The position numbers and the translations under genes are program-made. From Streptomyces sp. AC558_RSS880 (lineage in GTDB: Bacteria; Actinomycetota; Actinomycetes; Streptomycetales; Streptomycetaceae): DNA of 64,000 nucleotides. Below are positions 33,744-41,753 of the stretch, in pieces; position 1 is the first letter of the stretch, and each line of letters starts with the position of its first letter. The DNA is taken from positions 154,195 to 218,194 of the forward strand of contig NZ_JAGMUJ010000072.1 of assembly GCF_019049255.1 (NCBI RefSeq). The letters run 5' to 3'. The notes beneath the pieces are model-generated. The model saw only the letters and a list, made by a program, of their open reading frames with translations. It searched no databases and had not been told where the DNA came from.

Positions 33744-34226
33744 GTGGCCGGACACACCGAGAACAGCATCACCATCGACGCTCCCTTCGACCTCGTGTGG
33801 GAGATGACCAACGACCTGGAGAACTGGCCGCGGCTGTTCAGCGAGTACGCGTCCGTGGAGGTCCTCTCCCGTGAGGGCGCCACGACGAGGTTCCGGCTCA
33901 CCATGCACCCGGACGAGAACGGCAAGGTGTGGAGCTGGGTGTCGGAACGCACCCCGGACCGCGAGAAGCGCACGGTCCACGCCCGCCGTGTCGAGACGGG
34001 TCCGTTCGCCCACATGGACATCGTGTGGGAGTACGCGGAACTGCCGGACGGTGTGCAGATGCGCTGGACGCAGGACTTCGCGATGAAGCCCGACGCCCCG
34101 GTCGACGACGACTGGATGACGGACAACATCAACCGCAACTCCCGTACGCAGCTGGCCCTCATCCGGGACCGGATCGAGCAGGTCGCCCGCGACAGCGAGA
34201 GCGCGTCCGTCGCGTCCTCGCGCTGA
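33744..34226 (+). CDS. Polyketide aromatase/cyclase (WhiE ORFVI type)
   Basis: A single SRPBCC/START-fold domain of 160 aa: NSITIDAPFDLVWEMTNDLENWPRLFSEYASVEVL, a central beta sheet and a long C-terminal helix. Mono-domain aromatases of this class close and aromatise the first ring of long polyketides. The start is GTG, 2 bp after the ACP stop, so translation is coupled. Confidence 0.93.
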   Translation: MAGHTENSITIDAPFDLVWEMTNDLENWPRLFSEYASVEVLSREGATTRFRLTMHPDENGKVWSWVSERTPDREKRTVHARRVETGPFAHMDIVWEYAELPDGVQMRWTQDFAMKPDAPVDDDWMTDNINRNSRTQLALIRDRIEQVARDSESASVASSR

Positions 34227-34251
34227 GCACCGGTCCAGGAAAGGAAAGCCG

Positions 34252-34587
34252 ATGCACCACGCCCTCATCGTCGCCCGGATGAAGCCCGGTTCGGCGCCGG
34301 ACATCGCCGACGTGTTCGCCGCCTCCGACCGGGGTGAACTCCCCCATCTGATCGGGGTCAGCCGGCGCAGCCTCTTCCAGTTCGGGGACGACCTGTACCT
34401 GCACCTCATCGAGGCCGAGCAGGACCCGGCGCCCGCGATCGCGAAGGTCGCCGGACACCCCGAGTTCCGCGGCATCAGCGAGCGGCTGGAGGCGTACGTC
34501 AGCCCGTACGACCCGGCCACGTGGCGCAGCCCCAAGGACGCCATGGCGCAGTGCTTCTACCGCTGGGAGCGGAGCGCCGGCTCCTGA
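34252..34587 (+). CDS. TcmI-type polyketide cyclase (WhiE ORFVII type)
   Basis: A 111-aa ferredoxin-fold cyclase: HALIVARMKPGSAPDIADVFAASD, LPHLIGVSRRSLFQFGDDLYLHLIE and a C-terminal RWERSAG tail match TcmI and WhiE ORFVII, which close later rings. It is the last gene of the operon and is followed by a large bidirectional terminator. Confidence 0.93.
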   Translation: MHHALIVARMKPGSAPDIADVFAASDRGELPHLIGVSRRSLFQFGDDLYLHLIEAEQDPAPAIAKVAGHPEFRGISERLEAYVSPYDPATWRSPKDAMAQCFYRWERSAGS

Positions 34588-34598
34588 GCGGGCGGCCG

Positions 34599-34660
34599 CC
34601 GACACCCCGAGGCCGCCGGTCCCGCGTCAGTCGCGGAGCCGGCGGCCTCGGGGTTGTCGG
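34599..34660. terminator. Bidirectional hairpin terminator
   Basis: A nearly perfect stem of about 28 bp (starting CCGACACCCCGAGGCCGCCG, ending TTGTCGG) lies between the convergent cyclase and O-methyltransferase genes, with a loop around TCAGT. It can stop transcription in both directions. Confidence 0.8.
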
Positions 34661-34671
34661 CGTGTCTTCGG

Positions 34672-35700
34672 TCAGCCGGGGACGGTGCACTCGAAGGCGT
34701 GGAGATAGGCGTTGACCGGGCTGATGCCGTCGATGACGAGTCCCGCGCCGGTCAGCCGGTCGACCATGCTCTGCCGGGTGTGCTTGGCGCCGCCGACGTT
34801 GAGGAGCAGCAGCAGGTCCATGGCGGTGGTGAACCGCATCGACGGGGTGTCGTCGACGAGGTTCTCGATGACGACGACGCGGGCTTCGGGCCGTGCCGCC
34901 CGGCGGACGTTGGCGAGCACCCGGCGGGTGCTGTCGTCGTCCCACTCCAGGACGTTCTTGATGATGTACACGTCCGCCCGGACGGGGACGTCCTCGCGGC
35001 AGTCCCGGGCCACGACCTCGGCCCGGTCGGCGAGCGAGCCGCCCTCGCGCAGCCGCGGGTCGGCGTTCTCGACGACGCCCGGCAGGTCGAGCAGGGTGCC
35101 GTGGAGGTGGGGGTGCTTCTCCAGGAGGCCGGCCAGGACGTGTCCCTGGCCGCCCCCGATGTCCGCGACGGAGGAGGCGTCGTCCAGGTCGAGCAGCCGG
35201 GCCACGTCGCGCGCGGACTGCTCGCTGGACGTCGTCATGGCCCGGTTGAACACGTGGGCGGACTCGGGGGCCGACTCGTTGAGGTGGGTGAAGAATTCCT
35301 GGCCGTACACGTCCTCGAAGACGTTGCCGCCCGAGCGGACCGCCTCGTCGAGCAGCGGCCAGACGTTCCAGGTCCACGGCTCGGTGCACCACAGGGCGAT
35401 GTACCGCAGACTGTGCGGGTCGTCCTCGCGCAGCAGCCGGGACATCTCGGTGTGCTCGAAGGTGCCGTCGGGGTTCTCGGTGAAGACGCCCTGGCAGGAC
35501 AGGGCGCGCAGCAGCCGCCGCAGGGTGTGCGGCTGGGTCTTCACCGCCGTCGCCAGGTCCTCGACGGTCATGGGGGTGTCGTCCAGCGCGTCCGCCACGC
35601 CCAGGCGGACGGCCGCGCGTACGGCGGCGGCGCACGCCGCCCCGAAAACGAGCTCCCGCAGCCGCATGGGCGGCGGGGTAGCCGGATCAACGGTGGTCAT
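34672..35700 (-). CDS. SAM-dependent O-methyltransferase (TcmO/DnrK class)
   Basis: A 342-aa two-domain methyltransferase. An N-terminal winged-helix dimerisation domain (VRAAVRLGVADALDDTPMTVEDLATAVKTQPHTLRRLLRAL) is followed by the SAM site VADIGGGQGHVLAGLLEKHP. Next come TLLDLPGVVENA and VYIIKNVLEWDDDSTRRVL, the site of the catalytic-base region. This class O-methylates aromatic polyketides. Its position at the end of the pigment cluster suggests the pigment is methylated, a gene not present in the canonical eight-gene whiE set. Confidence 0.9.
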   Translation of the reverse strand: MTTVDPATPPPMRLRELVFGAACAAAVRAAVRLGVADALDDTPMTVEDLATAVKTQPHTLRRLLRALSCQGVFTENPDGTFEHTEMSRLLREDDPHSLRYIALWCTEPWTWNVWPLLDEAVRSGGNVFEDVYGQEFFTHLNESAPESAHVFNRAMTTSSEQSARDVARLLDLDDASSVADIGGGQGHVLAGLLEKHPHLHGTLLDLPGVVENADPRLREGGSLADRAEVVARDCREDVPVRADVYIIKNVLEWDDDSTRRVLANVRRAARPEARVVVIENLVDDTPSMRFTTAMDLLLLLNVGGAKHTRQSMVDRLTGAGLVIDGISPVNAYLHAFECTVPG

Positions 35701-35754
35701 CCGTTGCCTCGCTTCTGCTGTCGTGCAGGTGGTGGGGGCGGTGGGGCGGGCCGG

Positions 35755-36822
35755 TCAGCACATGCCCGCGGGCTCGGAGAGCGTGCAGGTGTTGCGGCTG
35801 AACGTGTTGTTCTTGGCGGTGTCCCGGTCGGCCAGGTCGGCCGGGCTGTTGCCGGTCACCAGGTTGTCGCGGATGTCGTTGCGCTCGCTGGGGGTGCCGA
35901 CGAGGCTCTTGAAGAGCACGATGCCGCCGGACAGCGGGGAGGTGCCCTTGTTGTCCTCGACCCGGTTGTAGGCGACCAGGGTTTCCTCGGTGCCGGTGAG
36001 GACGATGCCCGACCCCTGCAGGAAGGGCAGCCGGGGCGTCTTGGGGCAGTGCTTGTTGTTGGTGTGGACGTAGTTGTGCGTCACGCGCAGGTCGCCGGCG
36101 CGCGGCCTGGACTCGTCGCCCACCACGAAGACGGCGGCGCAGTTGCCGGTGGCCTCGTTGTGGTCGACGGTCAGGTTCCGCAGCCGGCGCACGGTGACGC
36201 CGACCCGGTTGCCGTCCATCCGGTTGTGACGGATCACGGTCCGCTCCGTGTCCCGGGCGCCTTCCTCGGTGTCGACGGTGTTGGCCACGAACAGCCCGGC
36301 GTCGCCGTTGTCCCGGGCGAGGTTGTGGCTGAGCACGCTGCGCACGGAGCGTTCCTCGGCGATGCCCCACTGGCCGTTCTTCTCCGCCACCACGTGCTCG
36401 ACCCTCAGCCCGTCGGTGCCGGTGGCCCACAGCCCGTTCTCGGCGAATCCCCGCACCGTCAGCGACCGTACGCTGACGTCCTCGAGCGGGCTCTTGTCGG
36501 TGCCGGTGACACAGATGCCGTTGCCGGCCTTGGCGCAGGCGCTCCTGCTCTTGCCGTCGTCCGCGGCGGGCACCAGTACGGTGCGGCCGGCACCGTGGCC
36601 GCGCAGGGTCAGGTCCGACATCTTGACGTCGACGCTCTGCCGGTAGGTGCCGGGCGCGAGGAGGACGGTGTCCCCCGGCTTCGCGGCGTCCACGGCCTTC
36701 TGGATCGACTGGCCGGGCTGTACGCGGTGCACGGCCGGGTGGTGGGCCGACGGAGCGGCACCCAGCCCCGCGGTCACGGCTGCGGCGGTACAGGCGAGAA
36801 GGGTGACATGTCGTTTGTTCAT
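35755..36822 (-). CDS. Secreted right-handed parallel beta-helix protein
   Basis: A 355-aa exported protein. A signal peptide (MNKRHVTLLACTAAAVTAGL) precedes a PbH1-repeat beta helix beginning VQPGQSIQKAVDAAKPGDTVLLAPGTYRQSV, with repeated N-rich turns (VTHNYVHTNN, VAYNRVEDN, DIRDNLVTGN). The N-terminal block is typical of pectate-lyase-like or NosD-like proteins; no catalytic set is certain. Four or more Cys residues may form disulphides. Two GTGATCAC palindromes lie upstream (36860-36907). Confidence 0.88.
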   Translation of the reverse strand: MNKRHVTLLACTAAAVTAGLGAAPSAHHPAVHRVQPGQSIQKAVDAAKPGDTVLLAPGTYRQSVDVKMSDLTLRGHGAGRTVLVPAADDGKSRSACAKAGNGICVTGTDKSPLEDVSVRSLTVRGFAENGLWATGTDGLRVEHVVAEKNGQWGIAEERSVRSVLSHNLARDNGDAGLFVANTVDTEEGARDTERTVIRHNRMDGNRVGVTVRRLRNLTVDHNEATGNCAAVFVVGDESRPRAGDLRVTHNYVHTNNKHCPKTPRLPFLQGSGIVLTGTEETLVAYNRVEDNKGTSPLSGGIVLFKSLVGTPSERNDIRDNLVTGNSPADLADRDTAKNNTFSRNTCTLSEPAGMC

Positions 36823-36859
36823 GAGCCGAAGCTATGAGCGGGGGTCGGGCCCCGCCACC

Positions 36860-36907
36860 GGTGATCACCCAGGTGGGCCGAGGCCCGCGCCCGACGGGTG
36901 ATCACCC
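36860..36907. promoter_or_regulatory. Two GGTGATCACC palindromes, probable operator pair
   Basis: GGTGATCACC (36860-36869) and GGGTGATCACCC (36896-36907) are perfect palindromes 37 bp apart centre to centre, 38-85 bp upstream of the beta-helix gene. Repetition at close to an integral number of helical turns suggests cooperative binding of one regulator; its identity is unknown. Confidence 0.45.
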
Positions 36908-36932
36908 GGTCGGCCCCTCTCCCGTGGACGCC

Positions 36933-36966
36933 GGAAGGGGCCGCCCCTCGTTGGGCGGCCCCTTCC
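36933..36966. terminator. Hairpin terminator downstream of the exporter gene
   Basis: GGAAGGGGCCGCCC (36933-36946) and GGGCGGCCCCTTCC (36953-36966) form a perfect 14-bp stem with a 6-base loop, 33 bp beyond the minus-strand exporter stop. A short T run follows on the plus strand only. Confidence 0.75.
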
Positions 36967-36998
36967 GTTTCCGAGGGTCCTGTCGGCCGGGTCGTGGC

Positions 36999-38618
36999 TC
37001 AGGCGACCGGGGTCGCCCGGTCCTTGTCCGGCGTGGTGTCCGCGGTGGCGGACTCCTCGGCGAGGCGCTCCAGGCCGCTGGTGGTCTTCAGCGGCTTCTC
37101 CTTCAGGAACACGACGGCGACCAGGGCGAGCAGCGCGAACGGGGTGGCGATGAGGAACAGGTCGGCGGTGGCGACACCGTAGGCGTGCTCCACGATCTCC
37201 CGCATCGGGGCGGGCAGCGTGCTCATGTCCGGGACGCTGTGCCCGCCGCCGCCCGAGCCGCCCTCGGCCCCTCCGGCGGCGCCCGCCTTCTCCAGCCCCT
37301 TGGCCATCTCGTCGGCGACCCGGTTGGCGAGGATCGCGCCGAGGACGCTGGTGCCGATCGTGCCGCCCATGCTGCGGAAGAAGGACAGCACCGAGGTCGC
37401 GGCGCCCAGTTCGGCCGCGGGGACGTCGTTCTGCGCGGCGAGCACCAGGTTCTGCATCAGCATGCCGACGCCGACGCCGAGGACGGCCATGTACAGGCTG
37501 AGCAGTCCGAAGTGCGTGTCCGCGTCGATCAGGGAGAGCAGCGCGAGGCCGACGGTCATGATGACCGCGCCCGCCACCAGGTGGTTCTTCCACTTGCCGG
37601 TCCGGCTGATCAACTGCCCGGCGACGGTGGACGACACCAGCAGACCCAGGATCATCGGCAGGCTCATCAGACCGGCGATGGTCGGCGACTTGCCCAGGGA
37701 CACCTGGAAGTACTGCGAGAGGAAGACGGTCCCGCCGAACATGGCGACACCGACCAGGAGGCTGGCCACCGTGGTCAGGGTGACCGTGCGGTTCTTGAAG
37801 ATGTCGAGCGGGATGACCGGCTCGTCGGTACGGGCCTCGACGAGGACCGCCAGGGCCAGCAGCAGCACGCCGCCGGTCACGAGCGCGGCGGTCTGCCACG
37901 ACGCCCAGTCGAACTGGTTGCCGGCCAGCGAGACCCAGATGAGCAGCGCGCAGACACCGGCGACGATCAGGAAGGCGCCGAGCCAGTCGATCTTCACCTG
38001 GCGTTTGACGGTGGGCAGCTTCAGCGTGCGCTGCAACAGGGCGATGGCCAGCAGGGCGAACGGCACGCCGATGAAGAAGCACCAGCGCCAGCCCAGCCAG
38101 TCGGTGTCCACCAGCACACCGCCGATCAGCGGTCCGGCCACGGTGCCGACGGCGAACACGGCGCCGAAGATGCCGGAGTACCTGCCCAGTTCCCGGGGCG
38201 GGATGACGGCGGCCATGACGACCTGCGCGAGGGCGGTCAGACCACCCGCGCCGATGCCCTGCACGACCCGGCTGAAGATCAGCAGCGTCGTGTCGTGGGA
38301 GAAGCCCGCCAGCAGCGAACCGATCACGAACATCAGCAGGGAGAGCTGGAGCAGCAGCTTCTTGTTGAACAGGTCGGACAGCTTGCCCCACAGGGGCACC
38401 GTCGCCGTCATGGCCAGCAGTTCGGCGGTGACGACCCAGGTGTAGGAGGACTGGCTGGCACCCAGGTCGGCGATGATCGTCGGCAGCGCGTTGGAGACGA
38501 CGGTGCCCGCCAGGATGGCGACGAACATGCCGGCCATCAGGCCCGACATGGCCTGGAGTATCTGCCGTTGGGTCATGGAGGTGGAAGGCGCGTCGGCGGG
38601 CGCCGGGGGTGAGGTCAC
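36999..38618 (-). CDS. MFS drug exporter, DHA2 (EmrB/QacA) family
   Basis: Proton-driven exporter of 539 aa with 14 predicted helices. Motif A is in LWGKLSDLFNKKLLLQ and motif C-like sequence in FAVGTVAGPLIGGVLVDTDWLGWRWCFFIGVP. A hydrophilic Gly/Ala-rich loop lies near residues 440-475. The TetR gene upstream on the same strand (134-bp gap) and its operator pair indicate induction by the exported compound. The substrate is unknown; adjacency to the pigment cluster is probably coincidental. Confidence 0.92.
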   Translation of the reverse strand: MTSPPAPADAPSTSMTQRQILQAMSGLMAGMFVAILAGTVVSNALPTIIADLGASQSSYTWVVTAELLAMTATVPLWGKLSDLFNKKLLLQLSLLMFVIGSLLAGFSHDTTLLIFSRVVQGIGAGGLTALAQVVMAAVIPPRELGRYSGIFGAVFAVGTVAGPLIGGVLVDTDWLGWRWCFFIGVPFALLAIALLQRTLKLPTVKRQVKIDWLGAFLIVAGVCALLIWVSLAGNQFDWASWQTAALVTGGVLLLALAVLVEARTDEPVIPLDIFKNRTVTLTTVASLLVGVAMFGGTVFLSQYFQVSLGKSPTIAGLMSLPMILGLLVSSTVAGQLISRTGKWKNHLVAGAVIMTVGLALLSLIDADTHFGLLSLYMAVLGVGVGMLMQNLVLAAQNDVPAAELGAATSVLSFFRSMGGTIGTSVLGAILANRVADEMAKGLEKAGAAGGAEGGSGGGGHSVPDMSTLPAPMREIVEHAYGVATADLFLIATPFALLALVAVVFLKEKPLKTTSGLERLAEESATADTTPDKDRATPVA

Positions 38619-38752
38619 GGGATCTCTTTCGGACGGTGGTCGAAACGGTCACGCGCGGGGCGGGCGCCGGCAGGTGCCGGCACGCTCGTGGGCGCGGAAC
38701 GGACAGTGGGGGCGGCGGCCGCGGCGGGAGGCCGGGCGGCCGGTGTGAGGAC

Positions 38753-39424
38753 CTACGCGGGAGGTGCCGGGAGACCGGCGGCGAGGAGGGCGAACACCTC
38801 CTGGAAGACGTCGAGGAAGGCGGCTTCCTCCTGCCGGGCGCACCAGTGCTCCACACTGGTCCGCACCGCGGTGCCCGCCACCGCGGCCAGCAGCCGCGGG
38901 TAGAGGTCGAGCGCACCGCGCCGTTCCTCGTCGGTCGCGGGGGCGGGCGGGGACACGGCTGACGTCGGCCCGCCGGCGCGGATGCGCGCGGCGATGGCCT
39001 CGGCCAGTTCGGTCTCGTCCGCCATGTGCGCGCCGAGCGTGCGGACCAGCAGGTGCGGCGAGGCGTGCACCACCTGGGCGTGCAGCCGCCACAGCTCGTG
39101 CTGCTGCTCCGCCTCGGCCAGTTCCGCGGCCAGGGCCTCGCGCAGGGCCTGGAGCGGGGAGAGCGCGGCCGGCGCGTCGAGCACGGCCTGCCGCATCCGC
39201 GCGCCCGCGTCCGCGTCGATCACGACGAAGGCGTCGTCGCGGGTGTCGAAGTAGTTGAAGAAGGTCCGCACGGACACCCCGGCCGCCGCGCTGATCGCCT
39301 CGACGGTGACCTTCTCCGCGCCGTGTTCGGCGGCCAGCCGCACGGCGGCCTCGGCGAGAGCGGCACGCGTCGCCCGCTTCTTCCGCTCCCGCAGCCCGCC
39401 CTGCGCGGCACCCTTCTCCGTCAT
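38753..39424 (-). CDS. TetR family repressor of the exporter
   Basis: A 223-aa repressor. The TetR helix-turn-helix reads RAALAEAAVRLAAEHGAEKVTVEAISAAAGVSVRTFFNYFDTRDDAF (about 20-65), followed by a helical ligand-binding domain. It lies directly upstream of the DHA2 exporter in the same direction and is preceded by two TGCA-based palindromes, a standard self-regulated drug-efflux arrangement. ATG 39424 was chosen; an in-frame ATG nine bases further upstream is possible. Confidence 0.92.
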   Translation of the reverse strand: MTEKGAAQGGLRERKKRATRAALAEAAVRLAAEHGAEKVTVEAISAAAGVSVRTFFNYFDTRDDAFVVIDADAGARMRQAVLDAPAALSPLQALREALAAELAEAEQQHELWRLHAQVVHASPHLLVRTLGAHMADETELAEAIAARIRAGGPTSAVSPPAPATDEERRGALDLYPRLLAAVAGTAVRTSVEHWCARQEEAAFLDVFQEVFALLAAGLPAPPA

Positions 39425-39427
39425 ACC

Positions 39428-39458
39428 TTGCATGCTATGCAAAGATGCACGCCGTGCA
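39428..39458. promoter_or_regulatory. Tandem TetR operators
   Basis: TTGCATGCTATGCAA (39428-39442) and TGCACGCCGTGCA (39446-39458) are adjacent perfect palindromes with TGCA-type half-sites, starting 3 bp upstream of the TetR start codon. Two dimers of the adjacent TetR protein would cover the region. Confidence 0.68.
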
Positions 39459-39622
39459 AAATTAGCTCCGGTCGGCTCCTGCCCGGCGGGCGGGCCCACC
39501 GCGCACGGCGGCGCGCGGGCCGTCTCCGGCACCCTGTGCGAGGAGACACCTGATACTCGGCACGGCGGCAAGCCGGCCGGTCGGCCGCCCGCACGCCGCG
39601 GAAGAGCCGGGAGGGACGGACG

Positions 39623-40378
39623 ATGGCGAACTCACGGTCCGGGGAGACGGTCACCGAGCGGATCGTCCGCGTCCTCGAGACGTTCGACACCGACAGGACC
39701 GTGCAGACGGCGGCGGAGATCGGACGGCGCGCGAGGCTGCCGTCGTCCACGGCGCACCGGATCGTGGCCGATCTCGTGGAGTGCGGGCTGCTGGAACGGG
39801 ACGAGGAGCAGCGGGTGCGGCTGGGCATGCGGCTGTGGGAGTTGGCGCTGCGCGGCTCCCACGCCCTGCGCCTGCGGCAGGCGGCCCTGCCGTTCATGGA
39901 GCGGGTGCAGGCCCGGGTCCGGGAGCACACCCAGCTCGCGGTGCTGGAGAACGGCGAGACCCTCTTCGTGGAGCGCCTGTCCCATCCGCACGCGGGCGCG
40001 AACATCACCCGGATCGCCGGGCGCCTCCCCCTGCACGCCTCGTCGTCGGGGCTGGTGCTGCTCGCCCACGGCCCGGAGGAGCTGCGGGAGCGGGTCCTCG
40101 CCGGGCCGCTCGAGGCGGTCTCGCCGGAGACCGTGACCGACCCCGCGCTGCTGCGCCGCGTCCTGGCCGGCGTCCGGCGTGACGGCGTCGTCGTGGCTCC
40201 GGGGACGGTCGAGGCCGTCTCCACGGGCGTCGCCGTGCCGGTGCGCGAGGGACGCGGGCGGGTGGTCGCCGCGCTGTCGGTCGTCCTTCCCCGCTCCACG
40301 CCGACCGGTCCCGTGGCCGAGGTGCTGCGCTCCGCCGCCGCGGGCATCTCGGCGACGCTCGGCGCGCACCGCCCGTAG
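39623..40378 (+). CDS. IclR family regulator (PobR-like)
   Basis: A 251-aa regulator with an IclR winged helix (VTERIVRVLETFDTDRTVQTAAEIGRRARLPSSTAHRIVADLVECGLLER). A C-terminal IclR effector domain (about 80-245) contains LFVERLSHPHAGANITRIAGRLPLHASSSGLVLLA. It lies 120 bp upstream of pobA on the same strand; IclR proteins commonly activate or repress 4-hydroxybenzoate hydroxylase genes in response to the substrate. ATG at 39623 has GGGAGGGA upstream. Confidence 0.9.
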   Translation: MANSRSGETVTERIVRVLETFDTDRTVQTAAEIGRRARLPSSTAHRIVADLVECGLLERDEEQRVRLGMRLWELALRGSHALRLRQAALPFMERVQARVREHTQLAVLENGETLFVERLSHPHAGANITRIAGRLPLHASSSGLVLLAHGPEELRERVLAGPLEAVSPETVTDPALLRRVLAGVRRDGVVVAPGTVEAVSTGVAVPVREGRGRVVAALSVVLPRSTPTGPVAEVLRSAAAGISATLGAHRP

Positions 40379-40411
40379 ACAGCGGTCCGACCGGGGGTCG
40401 CGGAGATCCGA

Positions 40412-40428
40412 TTCCCGTTCAATGGGAA
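40412..40428. promoter_or_regulatory. Near-perfect palindrome, probable PobR operator
   Basis: TTCCCGTTCAATGGGAA is a 17-bp inverted repeat with two mismatched positions, centred about 79 bp before the pobA start. It is the only evident palindrome in the IclR-pobA gap. Confidence 0.55.
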
Positions 40429-40498
40429 GGGCCGTCGTCAACGGGGACGGACCGGCGCCAGACTCCCTCCCACCCCGTCGGCCGTCGAAGGAGACGAC

Positions 40499-41668
40499 AT
40501 GCCCGTACGCACCCGAGTCGCCGTCATCGGAGCAGGCCCCGCCGGTCTGCTGCTGTCCCATCTGCTCGGCCGCCACGGCATCGAGTCGGTCGTCATCGAC
40601 TCCCGCAGCCGCGAGGAGATCGAGACCACCATCCGGGCCGGCATCCTGGAGCAGGGCACCGTCGAGATCCTCAGCGAGACGGGGGCCTCGGAGCGGGTCC
40701 TCACGGTCGGGCAGAAGCACGAGGGCATAGAGCTGCGCTTCGACGGCGAGGGCCACCGGATCGACTTCGCCGCGGCCGTCGGCCGGGCGGTGTGGCTCTA
40801 TCCGCAGCACGAGGTGCTGAAGGACCTGGTCGCCGCGCGCCTCGCCGCCGGCCAGGACCTCCGCTTCGGGGTGACCGCCGAGCGCGTGGAGGACGCGGAG
40901 ACGGACCGGCCGCGCGTCGTGGCCAAGAACGCCGAGGGCGACACCGTGGAGATCGAGGCCGATGTCGTCATCGGCGCGGACGGCTCCCGCAGCGTGGCCC
41001 GCGAGGCCGTCACGGGCACGTACGGCGGCTACTTCCGGGAGTACCCGTTCGCCTGGTTCGGCATCCTGTGCGAAGCTCCGCCCAGCGCCGAGGAGCTGAT
41101 CTACAGCAACTCCCCGGACGGCTTCGCCCTCATCAGCCGGCGCAGCCCCGGTGTGCAGCGCATGTACTTCCAGTGCGACCCGACGACCGACACCGGGGCG
41201 TACTCCGAGGAGCAGCTGTGGGAGATCCTGCGGTCGCGCGTCCCCGGCACCACCCTCAACGAGGGCCCGATCTTCCAGCGGGACGTGCTCCGTTTCCGCA
41301 GCTTCGTCGCGCACGAGATGCGCCGGGGCCGGGTCGTGCTCGTCGGCGACGCGGCCCACACCGTGCCGCCCACCGGCGCCAAGGGCATGAACCTCGCGGT
41401 CGCCGACGTCGTCGTCCTCACCGAGGCGCTGCGCGCGCTGCTGCTCGACGGGGACGCGTCCCTGTTCGACGCCTTCCCCGACACCGCCCGGAAGCGCATC
41501 TGGAAGGCGCAGCACTTCTCCTGGTGGATGACGAGCATGCTGCACCTGCAGCCCGGGGCGAGCGACTTCGACCGCATGCGCCAGATCGGCGAGCTGCGCT
41601 CGGTCGTCGAGTCCGACGCCGGCCGCGCCTACCTCGCCGAGGGGTACACGGGCCGGCCGCTCGGGTGA
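40499..41668 (+). CDS. pobA: 4-hydroxybenzoate 3-monooxygenase
   Basis: FAD-dependent p-hydroxybenzoate hydroxylase of 389 aa, making protocatechuate from 4-hydroxybenzoate with NAD(P)H and O2. The FAD motif VAVIGAGPAGLLLSHLL is at the N-terminus, followed by the conserved DSRSREEIETTIRAGILEQGTVEIL. A central DVVIGADGSRSVAR and the second FAD motif GRVVLVGDAAHTVPPTGAKGMNLAVAD complete the pattern. The length equals the family norm. Protocatechuate ring-cleavage genes are not in this window. Confidence 0.95.
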   Translation: MPVRTRVAVIGAGPAGLLLSHLLGRHGIESVVIDSRSREEIETTIRAGILEQGTVEILSETGASERVLTVGQKHEGIELRFDGEGHRIDFAAAVGRAVWLYPQHEVLKDLVAARLAAGQDLRFGVTAERVEDAETDRPRVVAKNAEGDTVEIEADVVIGADGSRSVAREAVTGTYGGYFREYPFAWFGILCEAPPSAEELIYSNSPDGFALISRRSPGVQRMYFQCDPTTDTGAYSEEQLWEILRSRVPGTTLNEGPIFQRDVLRFRSFVAHEMRRGRVVLVGDAAHTVPPTGAKGMNLAVADVVVLTEALRALLLDGDASLFDAFPDTARKRIWKAQHFSWWMTSMLHLQPGASDFDRMRQIGELRSVVESDAGRAYLAEGYTGRPLG

Positions 41669-41704
41669 CCGCCGGGGCGGACGGCGCGCTGGTCGCCGTA
41701 CGGT

Positions 41705-41753
41705 CCTGACGCCTGATCGGCCAGCCGCGCCCGTGCGTTCGTCAGGCGTCAGG
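41705..41753. terminator. Bidirectional hairpin terminator
   Basis: CCTGACGCCTGA (41705-41716) and TCAGGCGTCAGG (41742-41753) form a perfect 12-bp stem with a 25-base loop between convergent pobA and the Baeyer-Villiger monooxygenase gene. The right arm overlaps the latter's stop codon. Confidence 0.6.

Noticed and set aside
36999..39424. Exporter/TetR pair as part of the spore-pigment cluster
   Set aside because: A terminator and the beta-helix gene separate them, and the exporter has its own repressor and operators; a link to the pigment is not supported.
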